Positions 18,635 to 28,887 of a DNA stretch of 64,000 bases are shown here, one piece after another. Under the pieces are notes generated by a model that saw nothing but the letters and a program-made list of their open reading frames with translations, had not been told where the DNA came from and made no database searches. Position 1 is the stretch's first letter. Every line of letters starts with the position of its first letter. This stretch comes from Methanococcoides sp052057775 (GTDB lineage: Archaea; Halobacteriota; Methanosarcinia; Methanosarcinales; Methanosarcinaceae): contig NZ_CP195121.1 of the NCBI RefSeq assembly GCF_052057775.1, forward strand, positions 682,001 to 746,000. Direction: 5' to 3'. The position numbers were made by a program, and so were the translations under genes.

Positions 18635-19702
18635 TCATTTTTCATACAATGTAATTATTTTATATGTTACAACTTCCCAATTCATCAATTCATCTTGGTT
18701 TTCCAAAATCTCAAATTTATTGTTTTTCAGGACGCATATTGACTCTACCAATTTGTCTGCAATATCAGAACCTTCAATCCCTATACACGTAACCCCATCA
18801 ACAAACTCATCCAGCGCACTCCCCCTCGCCACAATACAAGGCGTCCCTGAAGCCAGTGCTTCTGCCACAGTTATCCCGTATGCTTCATGCTTTGACAGCA
18901 TCAAAAAAACATCCGCTGAAGCATAGCATTGTAGAAGTTCCTCCCTTGAGATTCCTTTTAACCATTCGATGCGGTCAGAAACACCGATTTGATCGGCAAG
19001 CTTGTGAAGTTCTTCTTCATAGGGACCTTTTCCAACTATCCGGATCCTGAATTCAGGAAGTTCTGGCAAGGCCTGAATAATATACTGCACACCCTTGTAT
19101 TCTTCCAGACGGCCTACATAGAGGAGTGTTTTTCCCCCCCTTTCATCTCTTTGTGATTTCAGGTTCTCAAATTCTGCAAGATTTATTCCGTTTGGGATCT
19201 TTTCTATCTTTCCACTGACATTAAAATCCTCAGTTACAAGTCCTTTTTCAAATTCGGAGACACAGATTATTGTATCAGCTCTGGAAAAGATAATCTTGCC
19301 AAGTAACCTATATGGTTTGTGCAATAAGTTCCTGAAAAAGGTGTGGCCGCTGCGGTGGTAATGTGGGGTGAACACAAACTTGTTGCCGGGTCTGGCCAGT
19401 GCTGCAAAAAAGGCAGGGAATGCGTGATAGCTATGTGCGTGGACTACATCATATTTTTGTTTTTTTAGATAGGAGTAGATCTGCGGGGCAAGGAAATAGG
19501 CATTTCCCGGTGCAAATGATCTGAACCTGATGACTTTTACGCCATTTATTATCTCTTCTTCTGGCAGTTTGCCAGTGGGATCGGTTGTAATTACATCGAC
19601 AGCATGTCCCTTTTGGACCAGCCTTTCACTGATCTCTTTTACATGAGTTTCCACTCCTCCGATGTCGGGATCATAACGGGGACATATCTGTGCTATCTTC
19701 AA
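18635..19702 (-). CDS. Glycosyltransferase family 4
   Basis: 355 aa. Complete GT-B enzyme: N-terminal MKIAQICPRYDPDIGGVETHV (glycine-rich acceptor loop), VHAHSYHAFPA, LLYVGRLEEYKGVQYII, and the E-x7-E region SKHEAYGITVAEALASGTPC. Base composition returns toward that of the rest of the window within this gene. It is divergent from the next glycosyltransferase; the 64 nt between them must hold both promoters. Confidence 0.9.
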   Translation of the reverse strand: MKIAQICPRYDPDIGGVETHVKEISERLVQKGHAVDVITTDPTGKLPEEEIINGVKVIRFRSFAPGNAYFLAPQIYSYLKKQKYDVVHAHSYHAFPAFFAALARPGNKFVFTPHYHRSGHTFFRNLLHKPYRLLGKIIFSRADTIICVSEFEKGLVTEDFNVSGKIEKIPNGINLAEFENLKSQRDERGGKTLLYVGRLEEYKGVQYIIQALPELPEFRIRIVGKGPYEEELHKLADQIGVSDRIEWLKGISREELLQCYASADVFLMLSKHEAYGITVAEALASGTPCIVARGSALDEFVDGVTCIGIEGSDIADKLVESICVLKNNKFEILENQDELMNWEVVTYKIITLYEK

Positions 19703-19766
19703 TGTTTTACCTCTTTAGCATATTCATGCATTAGTTTAATATAAAGATGCTGCACTTTTAGGTTAG

Positions 19767-20921
19767 ATGCAATCTGGGAAGAAGATATGTATTGTGGGGC
19801 CTTCAAAACGTTTTATCAGTGGTATCAGCTATTATACGATCAGATTGGCAAATTCGATGTCAGAACGTTATGATGTCTCTGTAATCTGCTTCAGGCAACT
19901 GCTGCCCACATTCCTGTTTCCGGGTAAGGGACACGTTGGCAAGGATATATCCGCTCTGGATTTTAAATCCGATGTTGAGGTCTTTGACGGGATGGACTAC
20001 AATAACCCGTTTACCTGGTTCAAAGCATATCGTTTTTTTAAAAGACATGATCCGGATGTTGTGATATTGCAGTGGTGGACATCTTCAGTGGCCCACATGC
20101 ACCTTTTGTTGAAACTGTTTTCCAGTCTGGACAGGGATACAAAGGTGGTTATTGAGTTCCACGAAGTTGTGGATCCCTTTGAAGAAGCTATTCTTCCGAT
20201 CCGATTATACTCGAAATTTATGGGGAAGAGTCTTCGTAAGGACCTGGATGCATATATTACCCATTCAAAGTCAGATCAGCAACTGGTTGCTGAAAGGTAT
20301 GACATCGATATGGAAAAGATTCATGTGATTCCTCACGGGCTCTATGACCAGTACGGGGAACCTTTGGAAAGTAGGGCTGCAAAAGCAAGTCTTTCTATAG
20401 ATGAAGAATTTGTCATCCTATCATTTGGTCTGATCAGAAAATACAAAGGTATACCATATCTTATAGAGGCCTTTGAAGGATTGCCACAGGAAATTGCTCA
20501 AAAAAGCAGGTTGCTTATTGTGGGTGAGGTATGGGAGAATCGTAAAGAACTCCTTGAACAGATAGAGCGATCTCCTTATTCGGATAAGATAACCCTGGTC
20601 GATGAATACGTCCCTGATGACATGATTCCAACCTACTTCAGTGCAGCAGATGTACTTGTTCTGCCATACCTGCGGGCATCTCAGAGCGGTATCGCTCATA
20701 TAGGAATGTCTTTTGGGAAACCTGTGGTCGTTTCAGAGGTAGGGGGCCTTAAGGAATCCATGGCTGATTACAAAGGTACTTTTTTTGTGAGGCCGGAGAG
20801 TGTTGATGATATCAGGGAACAGATCCTCAGACAATTCGGCAATACTGAAAAGTACGAACCGCCTGTCAGGACCTGGGACAAGATCGTGGAAGTTTATGAA
20901 GATGCGATCCTGGGCAATTAA
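19767..20921 (+). CDS. Glycosyltransferase family 4
   Basis: 384 aa. GT-B glycosyltransferase with GISYYTIRLANSM at the start, FGLIRKYKGIPYLIEAF, VDEYVPDDMIPTYFSAADVLVLPYLRASQSG and IGMSFGKPVVVSEVGGL. The usual Glu of the E-x7-E motif is replaced in the first position by a Gln/Ser context (RASQSGIAHIGMSFG), as in some mannosyl- and other GT4 subfamilies. It lies just before aglB, so it is probably part of N-glycan assembly. Confidence 0.87.
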   Translation: MQSGKKICIVGPSKRFISGISYYTIRLANSMSERYDVSVICFRQLLPTFLFPGKGHVGKDISALDFKSDVEVFDGMDYNNPFTWFKAYRFFKRHDPDVVILQWWTSSVAHMHLLLKLFSSLDRDTKVVIEFHEVVDPFEEAILPIRLYSKFMGKSLRKDLDAYITHSKSDQQLVAERYDIDMEKIHVIPHGLYDQYGEPLESRAAKASLSIDEEFVILSFGLIRKYKGIPYLIEAFEGLPQEIAQKSRLLIVGEVWENRKELLEQIERSPYSDKITLVDEYVPDDMIPTYFSAADVLVLPYLRASQSGIAHIGMSFGKPVVVSEVGGLKESMADYKGTFFVRPESVDDIREQILRQFGNTEKYEPPVRTWDKIVEVYEDAILGN

Positions 20922-21076
20922 AAGTTGATATGTATTTTCGATGTTTGACACTCATCCTGAATTGTTTTACTACAATCTGTTTAAGCAATTTTACATAATA
21001 CTTATATCTTAACATAACTAAACTGCAAGCCTAAATGAAAATAATGAATGCATGATTATCATATCAGGTGTAACAT

Positions 21077-23539
21077 ATGGCCGATGAGACGAATAAGAAA
21101 CTGAGGAACAGTCTGCTCTACTTTGCAGGAATATTTCTTGCATTTTTAATAGCACTGTATATACGAACCATACCCGATGCAAGCGTATTTATATCTGCTG
21201 ATTTTGTACGCTTTGGAGGAAATGACCCCTGGTATCATCTCAGGAATGTGGAGAACATTCTCCATAATTTCCCGCAAATGCTTTGGTTTGACGCATATAC
21301 AAATTATCCCTATGGTACAGAGCAGATATTTGCACCTTTATTTGATATGACGCTTGCAACGATCATCTGGATACTTGGTTTCGGATCACCCAGTCAGGAC
21401 CTGATCAATACTGTATGTGTATACTACCCCGCATTTCTGGGAGCACTTTTAGTAATTCCTACCTATTTCACTGCCAAATGGGTCTTTGATGACCGCAAGA
21501 TCGGCCTGCTGGCAGCAATTCTTATCGCCATAGCTCCCGGCCAGTTCCTTTCCAGGTCGATGATGGGGTTCAATGATCACCATATCTCGGAAACCCTGTT
21601 GAGTACCATCACGGCGATGTTCCTGATTATGGCATTAAAAACTTCCCGGAAAAATGTGTTCAGTTTCGAGGACATAAAAAACAGGGATCTGACATCATTC
21701 AAAAGAACCCTGCCGTATTTTGTTCTTACTGGACTTGGGTTGAGCGCATACATGACCGCATGGACCGGCGGTGTGTTCTTTGCATTCATTATAGGTGTCT
21801 ACATTGCTATCCAGCATATCCTTGATCACATGAATAATAGGTCAACTGATCATCTTGCAGTTGCTGGTATTGTGGTCTTCGCTATTGCTCTCGTGGCAGT
21901 TTTAATTACGCCTCAACTTGGTGGTTACGGAAAATCACTTCCTATCAAAGGATTACTTGCTGGAATTTTTGCGTTCCCCATACTTACCGGTCTCTCTCTC
22001 ACATTTAAAAAACGGGATCTGAACAAGTATTACTATCCCGGATCGATCCTATTGCTGTCTATTATGGGAATTTTGATGGCAAAATTACTCTTGCCTTCTG
22101 TTTATTCTCTGATAATCCGGGTATCCAGTTTCTTCCTGACCTCCGGTGGTGCACTTACTATAGCAGAAGCATCCCCTCTCCTCTCCTCAGGCGGCCAGTT
22201 CTCCCTCGCTCCCTTCTGGGGCAACTTCACAACCCTGGGCTACATCTCGCTCATAGCAATAATATACCTCGGTTACGAGGCATTCAAGAAGAACAACACC
22301 CCTGAAAGGACCTTCCTATTGGTCTGGACCTTCATGATCATCTGGGCAATGCTCCAGCAGAACCGTTTCGCGTACTACTATTCAGTGAATGCTGCAATAC
22401 TCTCTGCTTTCGTCGGCATCAAGATCCTTGAGCTTGCAGGATGGACGGACCTTCTCGAGGACATCAAATTAAAGGACAAGTTCGACATTAAAAACATCAA
22501 GATCTGGCATATCCTCTCAGTTCTGGTAATCCTGCTTGTATTCATGTATCCATCCTATAGCGCTTCAATGCAGCAGTCCCAGTACACAGGCGGACCCAAT
22601 GGCTACTGGATCGAGGCAACTACCTGGCTGAACTCTAATACCCCTGACCCGGGACTGGATTACTATGAGAGCTATGAAGTACCGGCAGAAGGTGAGAGCT
22701 ACCAGTACCCTGATACTGCATACGGTGTGATGTCCTGGTGGGACTACGGTCACTGGATAGAGGTGATCGGGCATCGCATACCTAATGCCAATCCGTTCCA
22801 GCAGGGAGTCGGAGGACGCAGGAACAGCATTGAGGAAGAGAATAAACCAGGTGCAGCTACATTCTTCACAGCACAGTCCGAAGAGGAAGCCACTGCAGTT
22901 CTTGAAGCAGTACACCCTGATCCTGAAAAGGCAGGTGCACGTTACATAGTCTCCGATGTAGAGATGGCAACCGGAAAGTTCTATGCCATGGCCGCATGGA
23001 CACTTGATACAGCTGACTACTACATACCTGTTCAGACCGATCAGGGAATGCAGACCGTTCCGGGTCCAAGGTATTACAATTCCATGGAATCAAGGCTCCA
23101 TATATTTGATGCAAGGGGACTGAAGCAGTACCGTATGGTGCACGAATCCCCTGTTGGGAATTCTGCTGAGACCGGGTACAAGAATGTGTACAATGCTCTC
23201 TTCCAGGGCAATCTAGCTCTGGAAAATACCGGGTATGTGAAGATCTTCGAGTATGTTGAGGGTGCACAGATCGTTGGTGAGGCTCCCGAAGGTGAGGATG
23301 TTACCATTTCAGTGACCGTACTGACCAACATTGGCAGGACCTTCGTATATTCCCAGTCAACAGTTTCAGATGGAACATACTCCTTCACAGTACCATACTC
23401 CACACTTGGTCCTATCGAGGGTGAGACACAGTTCGATACTATGCCTGTGGGACCCTACAAGATCATTTACGGTAATGTTGTGGAAGAAGTGGATGTCAGT
23501 GAAAGGGACGTACTGGATGGAAATGTGATAGAGGTCTGA
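21077..23539 (+). CDS. aglB: Dolichyl-phosphooligosaccharide-protein glycotransferase
   Basis: 820 aa. STT3/AglB oligosaccharyltransferase. About 12-13 membrane segments precede a soluble C-terminal domain. The catalytic signature WWDYGHW is at residues 554-560, and the external-loop diacidic motif FGGNDPWYHLR is near residue 44. It transfers lipid-linked glycan to Asn in N-x-S/T sequons of exported proteins such as S-layer and archaellins. AGGTGTAA 3 nt before the ATG and a TATA-like ACTTATATC near 20999 support its own start. It is the key enzyme tying the upstream glycan locus to protein glycosylation. Confidence 0.96.
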   Translation: MADETNKKLRNSLLYFAGIFLAFLIALYIRTIPDASVFISADFVRFGGNDPWYHLRNVENILHNFPQMLWFDAYTNYPYGTEQIFAPLFDMTLATIIWILGFGSPSQDLINTVCVYYPAFLGALLVIPTYFTAKWVFDDRKIGLLAAILIAIAPGQFLSRSMMGFNDHHISETLLSTITAMFLIMALKTSRKNVFSFEDIKNRDLTSFKRTLPYFVLTGLGLSAYMTAWTGGVFFAFIIGVYIAIQHILDHMNNRSTDHLAVAGIVVFAIALVAVLITPQLGGYGKSLPIKGLLAGIFAFPILTGLSLTFKKRDLNKYYYPGSILLLSIMGILMAKLLLPSVYSLIIRVSSFFLTSGGALTIAEASPLLSSGGQFSLAPFWGNFTTLGYISLIAIIYLGYEAFKKNNTPERTFLLVWTFMIIWAMLQQNRFAYYYSVNAAILSAFVGIKILELAGWTDLLEDIKLKDKFDIKNIKIWHILSVLVILLVFMYPSYSASMQQSQYTGGPNGYWIEATTWLNSNTPDPGLDYYESYEVPAEGESYQYPDTAYGVMSWWDYGHWIEVIGHRIPNANPFQQGVGGRRNSIEEENKPGAATFFTAQSEEEATAVLEAVHPDPEKAGARYIVSDVEMATGKFYAMAAWTLDTADYYIPVQTDQGMQTVPGPRYYNSMESRLHIFDARGLKQYRMVHESPVGNSAETGYKNVYNALFQGNLALENTGYVKIFEYVEGAQIVGEAPEGEDVTISVTVLTNIGRTFVYSQSTVSDGTYSFTVPYSTLGPIEGETQFDTMPVGPYKIIYGNVVEEVDVSERDVLDGNVIEV

Positions 23540-23674
23540 TGCACATTTTTTGTGCATTTCCTCATCGATGTATTTTCCAATACTCTGGTGGGGTTTCCCT
23601 CTTATTGCTTAAAGGCGAAATTATGTGTAAGGATCGATAAGATCAATGTTATGATCGTTATAAGGGATGTTTAA

Positions 23675-24541
23675 ATGGAGATCAAAAAAGCTGTAATTCC
23701 TGCTGCAGGTCTTGGGACCCGGTTCCTGCCGGTGACCAAGTCCATGCCTAAAGAAATGCTTCCTATAATCGATAAGCCGGTCATTCACTATGTTGTGGAG
23801 GAGGCTATTGCTTCGGGTATCGATGACATTATTTTTGTAACTGGTAGGAGCAAGCGTTCCATTGAGGACTATTTCGATGACTCTCCTGAGCTGGAGATGC
23901 ACCTTAAGGAACATCATAAGGACAGGCTTCTGAAGATGGTGGAGGACATCTCCTCCATGGTGGACATCCATTACATCAGGCAGAAGGAACCCCGGGGTCT
24001 CGGGGATGCCATCATGACCGCTGAAAAACACATCAGTGGGGATCCGTTTGCGGTCCTTCTCGGTGATGATATCATTGTCAATCACACTCCCTGTATACGT
24101 CAGCTCATTGAGGTCTTCCAGAAATACCGGTGCTCCACCATTGCAGTTGAGGAGGTCCCGCAGGATAAGGTCAGCAGCTATGGTATCATAAAGGGAAGGC
24201 CTGTGGAAGAGTCGCTGTGCATCCTTGAGGATATCGTGGAAAAGCCTTCCATTGAGGATGCTCCATCGAACATCGGTGCCATAGGCAGGTACGTTTTCAC
24301 GCCGGAGATATTCGATTGCATCAGGGATGCCGGAGAGGGTGTTGGCGGTGAGATACAGCTTACGGATGGCATTCGTATGCTGAACAATATGCAGAAGGTC
24401 TATGCCTACAAGTTCGCAGGTAAACGTTATGACACCGGTGACAAGCTGGGGTATGTCCAGGCAGTAATTGATTTTGCACTTTGCAGTGAGGATTTCGGTC
24501 CTGGTATAAGGGAATACCTGAAGACGATTCCAGGCCTGTGA
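23675..24541 (+). CDS. galU: UTP-glucose-1-phosphate uridylyltransferase
   Basis: 288 aa. GalU family: IPAAGLGTRFLPVTKSMPKEMLPI at the N-terminus, DKPVIHYVVEEAI, LLGDDIIV, VEKPSIEDAPSNIGAIGRYVF and the final DTGDKLGYVQA. It produces UDP-glucose as sugar donor or precursor for other UDP-sugars. It stands 135 nt downstream of aglB with a possible separate promoter, and closes the glycan locus. Confidence 0.95.
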   Translation: MEIKKAVIPAAGLGTRFLPVTKSMPKEMLPIIDKPVIHYVVEEAIASGIDDIIFVTGRSKRSIEDYFDDSPELEMHLKEHHKDRLLKMVEDISSMVDIHYIRQKEPRGLGDAIMTAEKHISGDPFAVLLGDDIIVNHTPCIRQLIEVFQKYRCSTIAVEEVPQDKVSSYGIIKGRPVEESLCILEDIVEKPSIEDAPSNIGAIGRYVFTPEIFDCIRDAGEGVGGEIQLTDGIRMLNNMQKVYAYKFAGKRYDTGDKLGYVQAVIDFALCSEDFGPGIREYLKTIPGL

Positions 24542-24626
24542 TAGTGTCTTTATCCCTATCACTCATTTTTTATTTTCCGCTACTTACAAATATTATCGAG
24601 TAAAAGCTACATCACAGGTGACAATA

Positions 24627-25118
24627 TTGGAAAGTAAGATCAAAGGAAAAGCATGGATTTTTGGCGATGATATTGACACGGATGTTATCATTCCCGGAAA
24701 ATATCTCAGGACCACCGATATGCAGGTATTTGCCGATCATGCAATGGAAGGGATTGATCCCGATTTCTCTAAAAAGGTCGAGAAGGGAGATATTGTGGTC
24801 GGGGGTAACAACTTCGGTTGTGGTTCCTCAAGGGAGCAGGCCGCTCTTGCCCTGAAGTATGCAGGTGTTGCCTGTGTTGTTGCGAAATCGTTCGGTCGCA
24901 TCTTTTTCCGTAATGCCATCAATGTGGGACTTCCTTTAATGGAATCCGATATCGATTGCAACGAAGGTGACATTGTTGAGGTAGACCTCCTTGAAGGAAA
25001 TGTGAAGGTCAACGGGAAAGATTTCAAGGGCAACAAACTTCCGGATTTCCTGCTTGAGATCCTCACGGACGGCGGTCTTGTGGAACACCGCAAGAAATTA
25101 CAAGAACAGAACAAATAA
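24627..25118 (+). CDS. leuD: 3-isopropylmalate dehydratase / homoaconitase small subunit
   Basis: 163 aa. LeuD/AksE-type swivel domain: GDDIDTDVIIPGKYL, then NFGCGSSREQA (substrate-binding loop) and KSFGRIFFRNAINVGLPLME. The start is taken as TTG at 24627 because AGGTGA ends 5 nt upstream; GTG at 24618 is the alternative. With a large subunit encoded elsewhere it isomerises 2-isopropylmalate (leucine) or homocitrate-type acids (coenzyme B 2-oxosuberate arm). The YLRT substrate loop is the place to tell leucine from Aks enzymes, and I cannot settle it. Confidence 0.88.
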   Translation: MESKIKGKAWIFGDDIDTDVIIPGKYLRTTDMQVFADHAMEGIDPDFSKKVEKGDIVVGGNNFGCGSSREQAALALKYAGVACVVAKSFGRIFFRNAINVGLPLMESDIDCNEGDIVEVDLLEGNVKVNGKDFKGNKLPDFLLEILTDGGLVEHRKKLQEQNK

Positions 25119-25126
25119 AGTATACC

Positions 25127-25987
25127 ATGATATTTCCAGATGAGTACAAGTATGTCGGCTTGACCGATATCCATCCGGATGATGCAGAGGAGAACATCGT
25201 CTATTTCCTTTCCGAATACATGATCGTTGAGGATCATATTGGAAAAAATGATGTCGAATATTCCATCTATCATGTTACAAAGAAGGGCGATGGTATTCTT
25301 CGCGAGGTGGAAAAGCTTGATCTTGTTGCATCAAAGGAACAGGTCATAAAGTACGACCGGAAACTGAACATAAAGGACCGTGCACTTCTTATCGAGACAG
25401 CAGTCTCCCTCTGCAAGGACGGTGTCAACACTGTCATCTTCACAGGTGTGGATAATCACGTGACGTTCGTGCACGAACCTTCATTGTCCGAAATAATCGG
25501 GATTGAGATCGTTGATGTAGTGCCCCCGGAACCCTCATGGCTGTCCCATGTGGTGAGAAGGCTTGAGGCGAGCGGCATCTTCGGCGATTTCGGAGTTCGT
25601 TTTACTGAGAACGTTATCGATCTCTCACAGTTCGAAGGACCAAATACGGTCTTCCCCTGTTCGTGTTCCGGTCTCAAGGGTAAGTTCCTGGATTGCGATA
25701 CGATAACAGAGGACGGCACTTTGCTTGTGGGATGTGAGATCTCGAAAAAGCTTTTTGAGACACGTTTTCCGGATGTTGAGTATTCACTGGTGAACATATG
25801 TCCTTTCAAGTCCGATATCTTCGAACCTACAAAGCCTTTTATTACCAGGTGCTGCCGCTCCGAGAAGTCTGGCCGTGTCACCATCAATGGTATAGAAGGT
25901 GTCGTGGTCCACTGGGGAGCATCCGAGTTCTTCGTTGCGGAAGCTATCAGAGACCTGGCACTGGATCTTGCGGAAAAGAGGAAGTGA
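25127..25987 (+). CDS. Conserved methanogen protein of unknown function
   Basis: 286 aa, soluble. I do not recognise a functional domain. It contains a cysteine cluster in the middle (FPCSCSGLKGKFLDC, then VGCEIS and NICPF) and a CC pair (ITRCCRS) near residue 245. It lies 8 nt after leuD and 3 nt before leuB, so it is surely in their operon. A metal- or cluster-binding role connected with the isopropylmalate/homoaconitate dehydratase, which needs a [4Fe-4S] cluster, is possible but is inference. Confidence 0.75.
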   Translation: MIFPDEYKYVGLTDIHPDDAEENIVYFLSEYMIVEDHIGKNDVEYSIYHVTKKGDGILREVEKLDLVASKEQVIKYDRKLNIKDRALLIETAVSLCKDGVNTVIFTGVDNHVTFVHEPSLSEIIGIEIVDVVPPEPSWLSHVVRRLEASGIFGDFGVRFTENVIDLSQFEGPNTVFPCSCSGLKGKFLDCDTITEDGTLLVGCEISKKLFETRFPDVEYSLVNICPFKSDIFEPTKPFITRCCRSEKSGRVTINGIEGVVVHWGASEFFVAEAIRDLALDLAEKRK

Positions 25988-25990
25988 GTT

Positions 25991-27004
25991 ATGTCTGAAA
26001 AAATGAGAGTTGCAGTTGTCGAAGGCGACGGTATCGGCAGGGAGGTCATCCCTGCAGCTGTTGAGGTCCTTGATGTATTTGGTCTTCCAATCGAGAAGGT
26101 CCCGCTTGAGCTTGGATATGGCAAGTGGGAGAAATGCGGGGTTGCCATCGATGACAATGACCTTGACGTGCTGAAAAGCTGTGATTGCGTTCTTTTCGGA
26201 GCGATCACCACACCACCTGATCCAAATTACAAGAGCGTGCTCCTTACCATACGCAAGGAGCTTGACATGTATGCGAACATACGTCCCATCAAACCGCTTC
26301 CGGGTGTCACAGGCGTGACAGGAAGAAGCGATTTCGATTTCGTGATAGTGAGGGAGAACACCGAGGGCATGTATTCATCCATTGAGGAATTCCATGAGGA
26401 TGTGTCATATACCAAGAGAGTGGTCTCGAGGAAAGGTTCCGAACGTATTGCCAGGACTGCCTGCAGGCTGGCCAAAGAGCGCCGGAACTATCTTACTATC
26501 GTTCACAAATCCAATGTACTGAAATCCGACAACATGTTCCTGAACACCTGTCATGAGGTTGCAGAGTCTGAGAATGTTGAATACAGGGACATGCTGGTCG
26601 ATGCCATGGCATATAGCCTCATGAAATATCCTGAAAGGTATGACGTTGTGGTAACCACCAATCTCTTTGGTGACATCCTGAGCGACATGTCAGCAGCACT
26701 TGTTGGTAGCCTTGGTCTTGCTCCAAGTGCGAACATCGGTGAAAAGTATGCATTCTTCGAGCCTGTACATGGAAGTGGTCCTGATATCGCAGGCAAGGGC
26801 ATTGCGAACCCGATTGCAGCTATCCTTAGCATGAAGATGATGCTGGAATGGATGGGTTACCAGAAGGAAGCAGATATTGTGGAAGAGGCTGTGGGCAGGT
26901 GCATACTCGAAAATATCACTACTCCTGACCTTGGCGGGAACGCCAGTACAATCGAGGTAGGCAGGGCGATCGCGGATCAGGTACGCAGCATCCTGAATGG
27001 GTGA
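25991..27004 (+). CDS. leuB: 3-isopropylmalate / threo-isocitrate dehydrogenase
   Basis: 337 aa. Isocitrate/isopropylmalate dehydrogenase family: EGDGIGREVIPAAVEVL, REL/VRENTEGMYSS (substrate-binding), MLVDAMAYSLMKYPERYDVVVTTNLFGDILSD, and the NAD-binding EPVHGSGPDIAGKGIANP. Together with the dehydratase subunit upstream it would act in leucine synthesis or, as AksF, in 2-oxosuberate formation for coenzyme B. Archaeal LeuB and AksF are hard to separate by eye. End of the three-gene unit. Confidence 0.9.
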   Translation: MSEKMRVAVVEGDGIGREVIPAAVEVLDVFGLPIEKVPLELGYGKWEKCGVAIDDNDLDVLKSCDCVLFGAITTPPDPNYKSVLLTIRKELDMYANIRPIKPLPGVTGVTGRSDFDFVIVRENTEGMYSSIEEFHEDVSYTKRVVSRKGSERIARTACRLAKERRNYLTIVHKSNVLKSDNMFLNTCHEVAESENVEYRDMLVDAMAYSLMKYPERYDVVVTTNLFGDILSDMSAALVGSLGLAPSANIGEKYAFFEPVHGSGPDIAGKGIANPIAAILSMKMMLEWMGYQKEADIVEEAVGRCILENITTPDLGGNASTIEVGRAIADQVRSILNG

Positions 27005-27221
27005 TGTATCTTTTTCCCTTACTTTTTCTTATTCTGAGCAGGCTATCCATTTTTTGGTTTGCCGGTTGATGGCTATTTCTTTAACTGCCCTAGCCACGGA
27101 TCTTTGATTAACTGATGTTTTTCTTTTTTGAAAGTATGAACCTTCGGTTCCATCTATAGTAAGCTAAAATTTAGAGCGTTTTTCTTACATTTGTTCATTG
27201 CAGATGTTGAACTTTCCCGGA

Positions 27222-28877
27222 TCATGTGGTTCCAAGAAGTGAGGCCACCCCAGAAGTTGTTACCACTGCGCTGATCCCTGAGATCCATGTCATTATGACA
27301 AAATCCTTCATGGAACAGAGCAAGTGTCCACCGTCAACGAACCTTATCAGAAGGGCTGACATTAAGGAGTGTGCCAGCATGATGAACAACACCATGGCTG
27401 ATAGGAGTTCCATGTTCCCTATATTCGTATTCAGGATCATGCCCATGCCCATTCCTTCAGGCATTGCAAGGGTGGAGAACATGTCCTGCATCAGGTCAAC
27501 AACACCGAGGGAGATGTAAAGAGTGAATCCTATACCTGCCGTAAGTCCATATAATACTCCCACCAGGCTGGAAGCCGACTGGTATCTCTTCTTCCTCAGG
27601 TTAACGATCCGGTGGAAGTTCGTGGCTATTATGTCGCCTATGACCTCAGGTTTTCCTCCGAGATTGGTGGCTTCAACGAACATGGCACTGAATCGATGTA
27701 TGAGATTACTTCCCGTGTTAGCCGAAAAGAATTCCCATGACTTGGTTTTGTCCACACGGGTGTTTATTCGCTTGAAAAGTGAGTTCACATCCTTTGTGAG
27801 CGGCCCGAAGTCATGTATTCTCAATGACTTGAGCGCTTCGTCGATAAGTCCCCCTCTTGCACCTGCGGAACTTCCAAGGGAGCGTATGAATGAGGGGTAG
27901 TTCTCGTCTTTTCGTTTGATATCCTTTTCGATGTTCTTTGCAACATGGCCAACGTAGAGCAGTGGTGTCATCACTGCTGCAACAGCGATCGGAAGTTCAA
28001 GTTTTCCGTATATCATGATGGCTATTGCAACGATAAGACAACCTGCAATTGAGATAGGGATTGACTGGTACAATTTTGTCTTGGCCTTTGTGGTTATTTT
28101 CGTCTGCTGCCAGATGGGATCCTTTGGGACCTTTGACTTCGTGAAAGTGATCATCACCAGGTCCGTTACCACGAAAACCACAACTACTACGGCCATCAGT
28201 ATGACCGCATCCATTCCGGTGATCACAGGCATTATGACCGCAAAGGATGCAAGGAAGATCAGTGCCATTATCAGGGAGACGAAGAGCTCCTTGATCACCT
28301 CTATCATATAGAGGGCACCATTGTACATCGCTTCGTATTCGTTCATCACGACGTTCTGTTCAGCTGCAAGGAATTCCTTGATGTCCTCTCCGGACTCGAG
28401 TCCGTGTGCGAACCTGTCCAGGAAGTCCTCGTAAAGGACAGAGGGTGTCCTCTTTGATGCGAAACGGCAAGCATCGGAGAGGCTCATGTTCCAGACCGTG
28501 ACAAGGTTGTATATCTTTTCACTTTCCCTTGCCAGGAACTTGTAGCTCTCATTTTTGGAAACGATTTTTATTATATCCAGCCTTGGTGTCTCTGCTGTGG
28601 ATATCGCCCCCATCTGTGTGATGTAGTAGTGCATATTGTTATCGATCTGTGCGGCCTTGCTCCCGAGTGCGGTGAAGGGGTAGTAGAATGCAAAGCCTAT
28701 ACATATTACCGGGATCAGTGCAGGTATGATCTGCGTGCTTCCGGTGAAGAGGCCCGGCAATAATGTGTAGATAAGGATCGAGAAGATGAATCCGAAGGCT
28801 ACCACTGGCAAAGCTACCTTTTTGGCGTAGGCTTTTGGTTCCATTTCCAGGGCATTGAATGCCTTTCGAAAGTTCAT
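27222..28877 (-). CDS. arlJ: Archaellum assembly membrane platform protein ArlJ (FlaJ)
   Basis: 551 aa. Polytopic protein of the type II/IV secretion F family (GspF/TadC-like), with hydrophobic clusters at residues 22-75, 195-240, 275-320 and 430-540 separated by two cytoplasmic domains. It is the membrane anchor of the archaellum motor and partner of the ArlI ATPase. The start has GGAG at good distance from the ATG. It is the last gene of the arl operon and follows arlI by 10 nt. Confidence 0.95.
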   Translation of the reverse strand: MNFRKAFNALEMEPKAYAKKVALPVVAFGFIFSILIYTLLPGLFTGSTQIIPALIPVICIGFAFYYPFTALGSKAAQIDNNMHYYITQMGAISTAETPRLDIIKIVSKNESYKFLARESEKIYNLVTVWNMSLSDACRFASKRTPSVLYEDFLDRFAHGLESGEDIKEFLAAEQNVVMNEYEAMYNGALYMIEVIKELFVSLIMALIFLASFAVIMPVITGMDAVILMAVVVVVFVVTDLVMITFTKSKVPKDPIWQQTKITTKAKTKLYQSIPISIAGCLIVAIAIMIYGKLELPIAVAAVMTPLLYVGHVAKNIEKDIKRKDENYPSFIRSLGSSAGARGGLIDEALKSLRIHDFGPLTKDVNSLFKRINTRVDKTKSWEFFSANTGSNLIHRFSAMFVEATNLGGKPEVIGDIIATNFHRIVNLRKKRYQSASSLVGVLYGLTAGIGFTLYISLGVVDLMQDMFSTLAMPEGMGMGMILNTNIGNMELLSAMVLFIMLAHSLMSALLIRFVDGGHLLCSMKDFVIMTWISGISAVVTTSGVASLLGTT

Positions 28878-28887
28878 TTATCTCTCC

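Noticed and set aside
27138..27150. GAACCTTCGGTTC hairpin between leuB and arlJ
   Set aside because: A short stem with a UUCG loop, but without the T-run or conservation needed to call a terminator; both flanking genes converge here, so a weak terminator remains possible.
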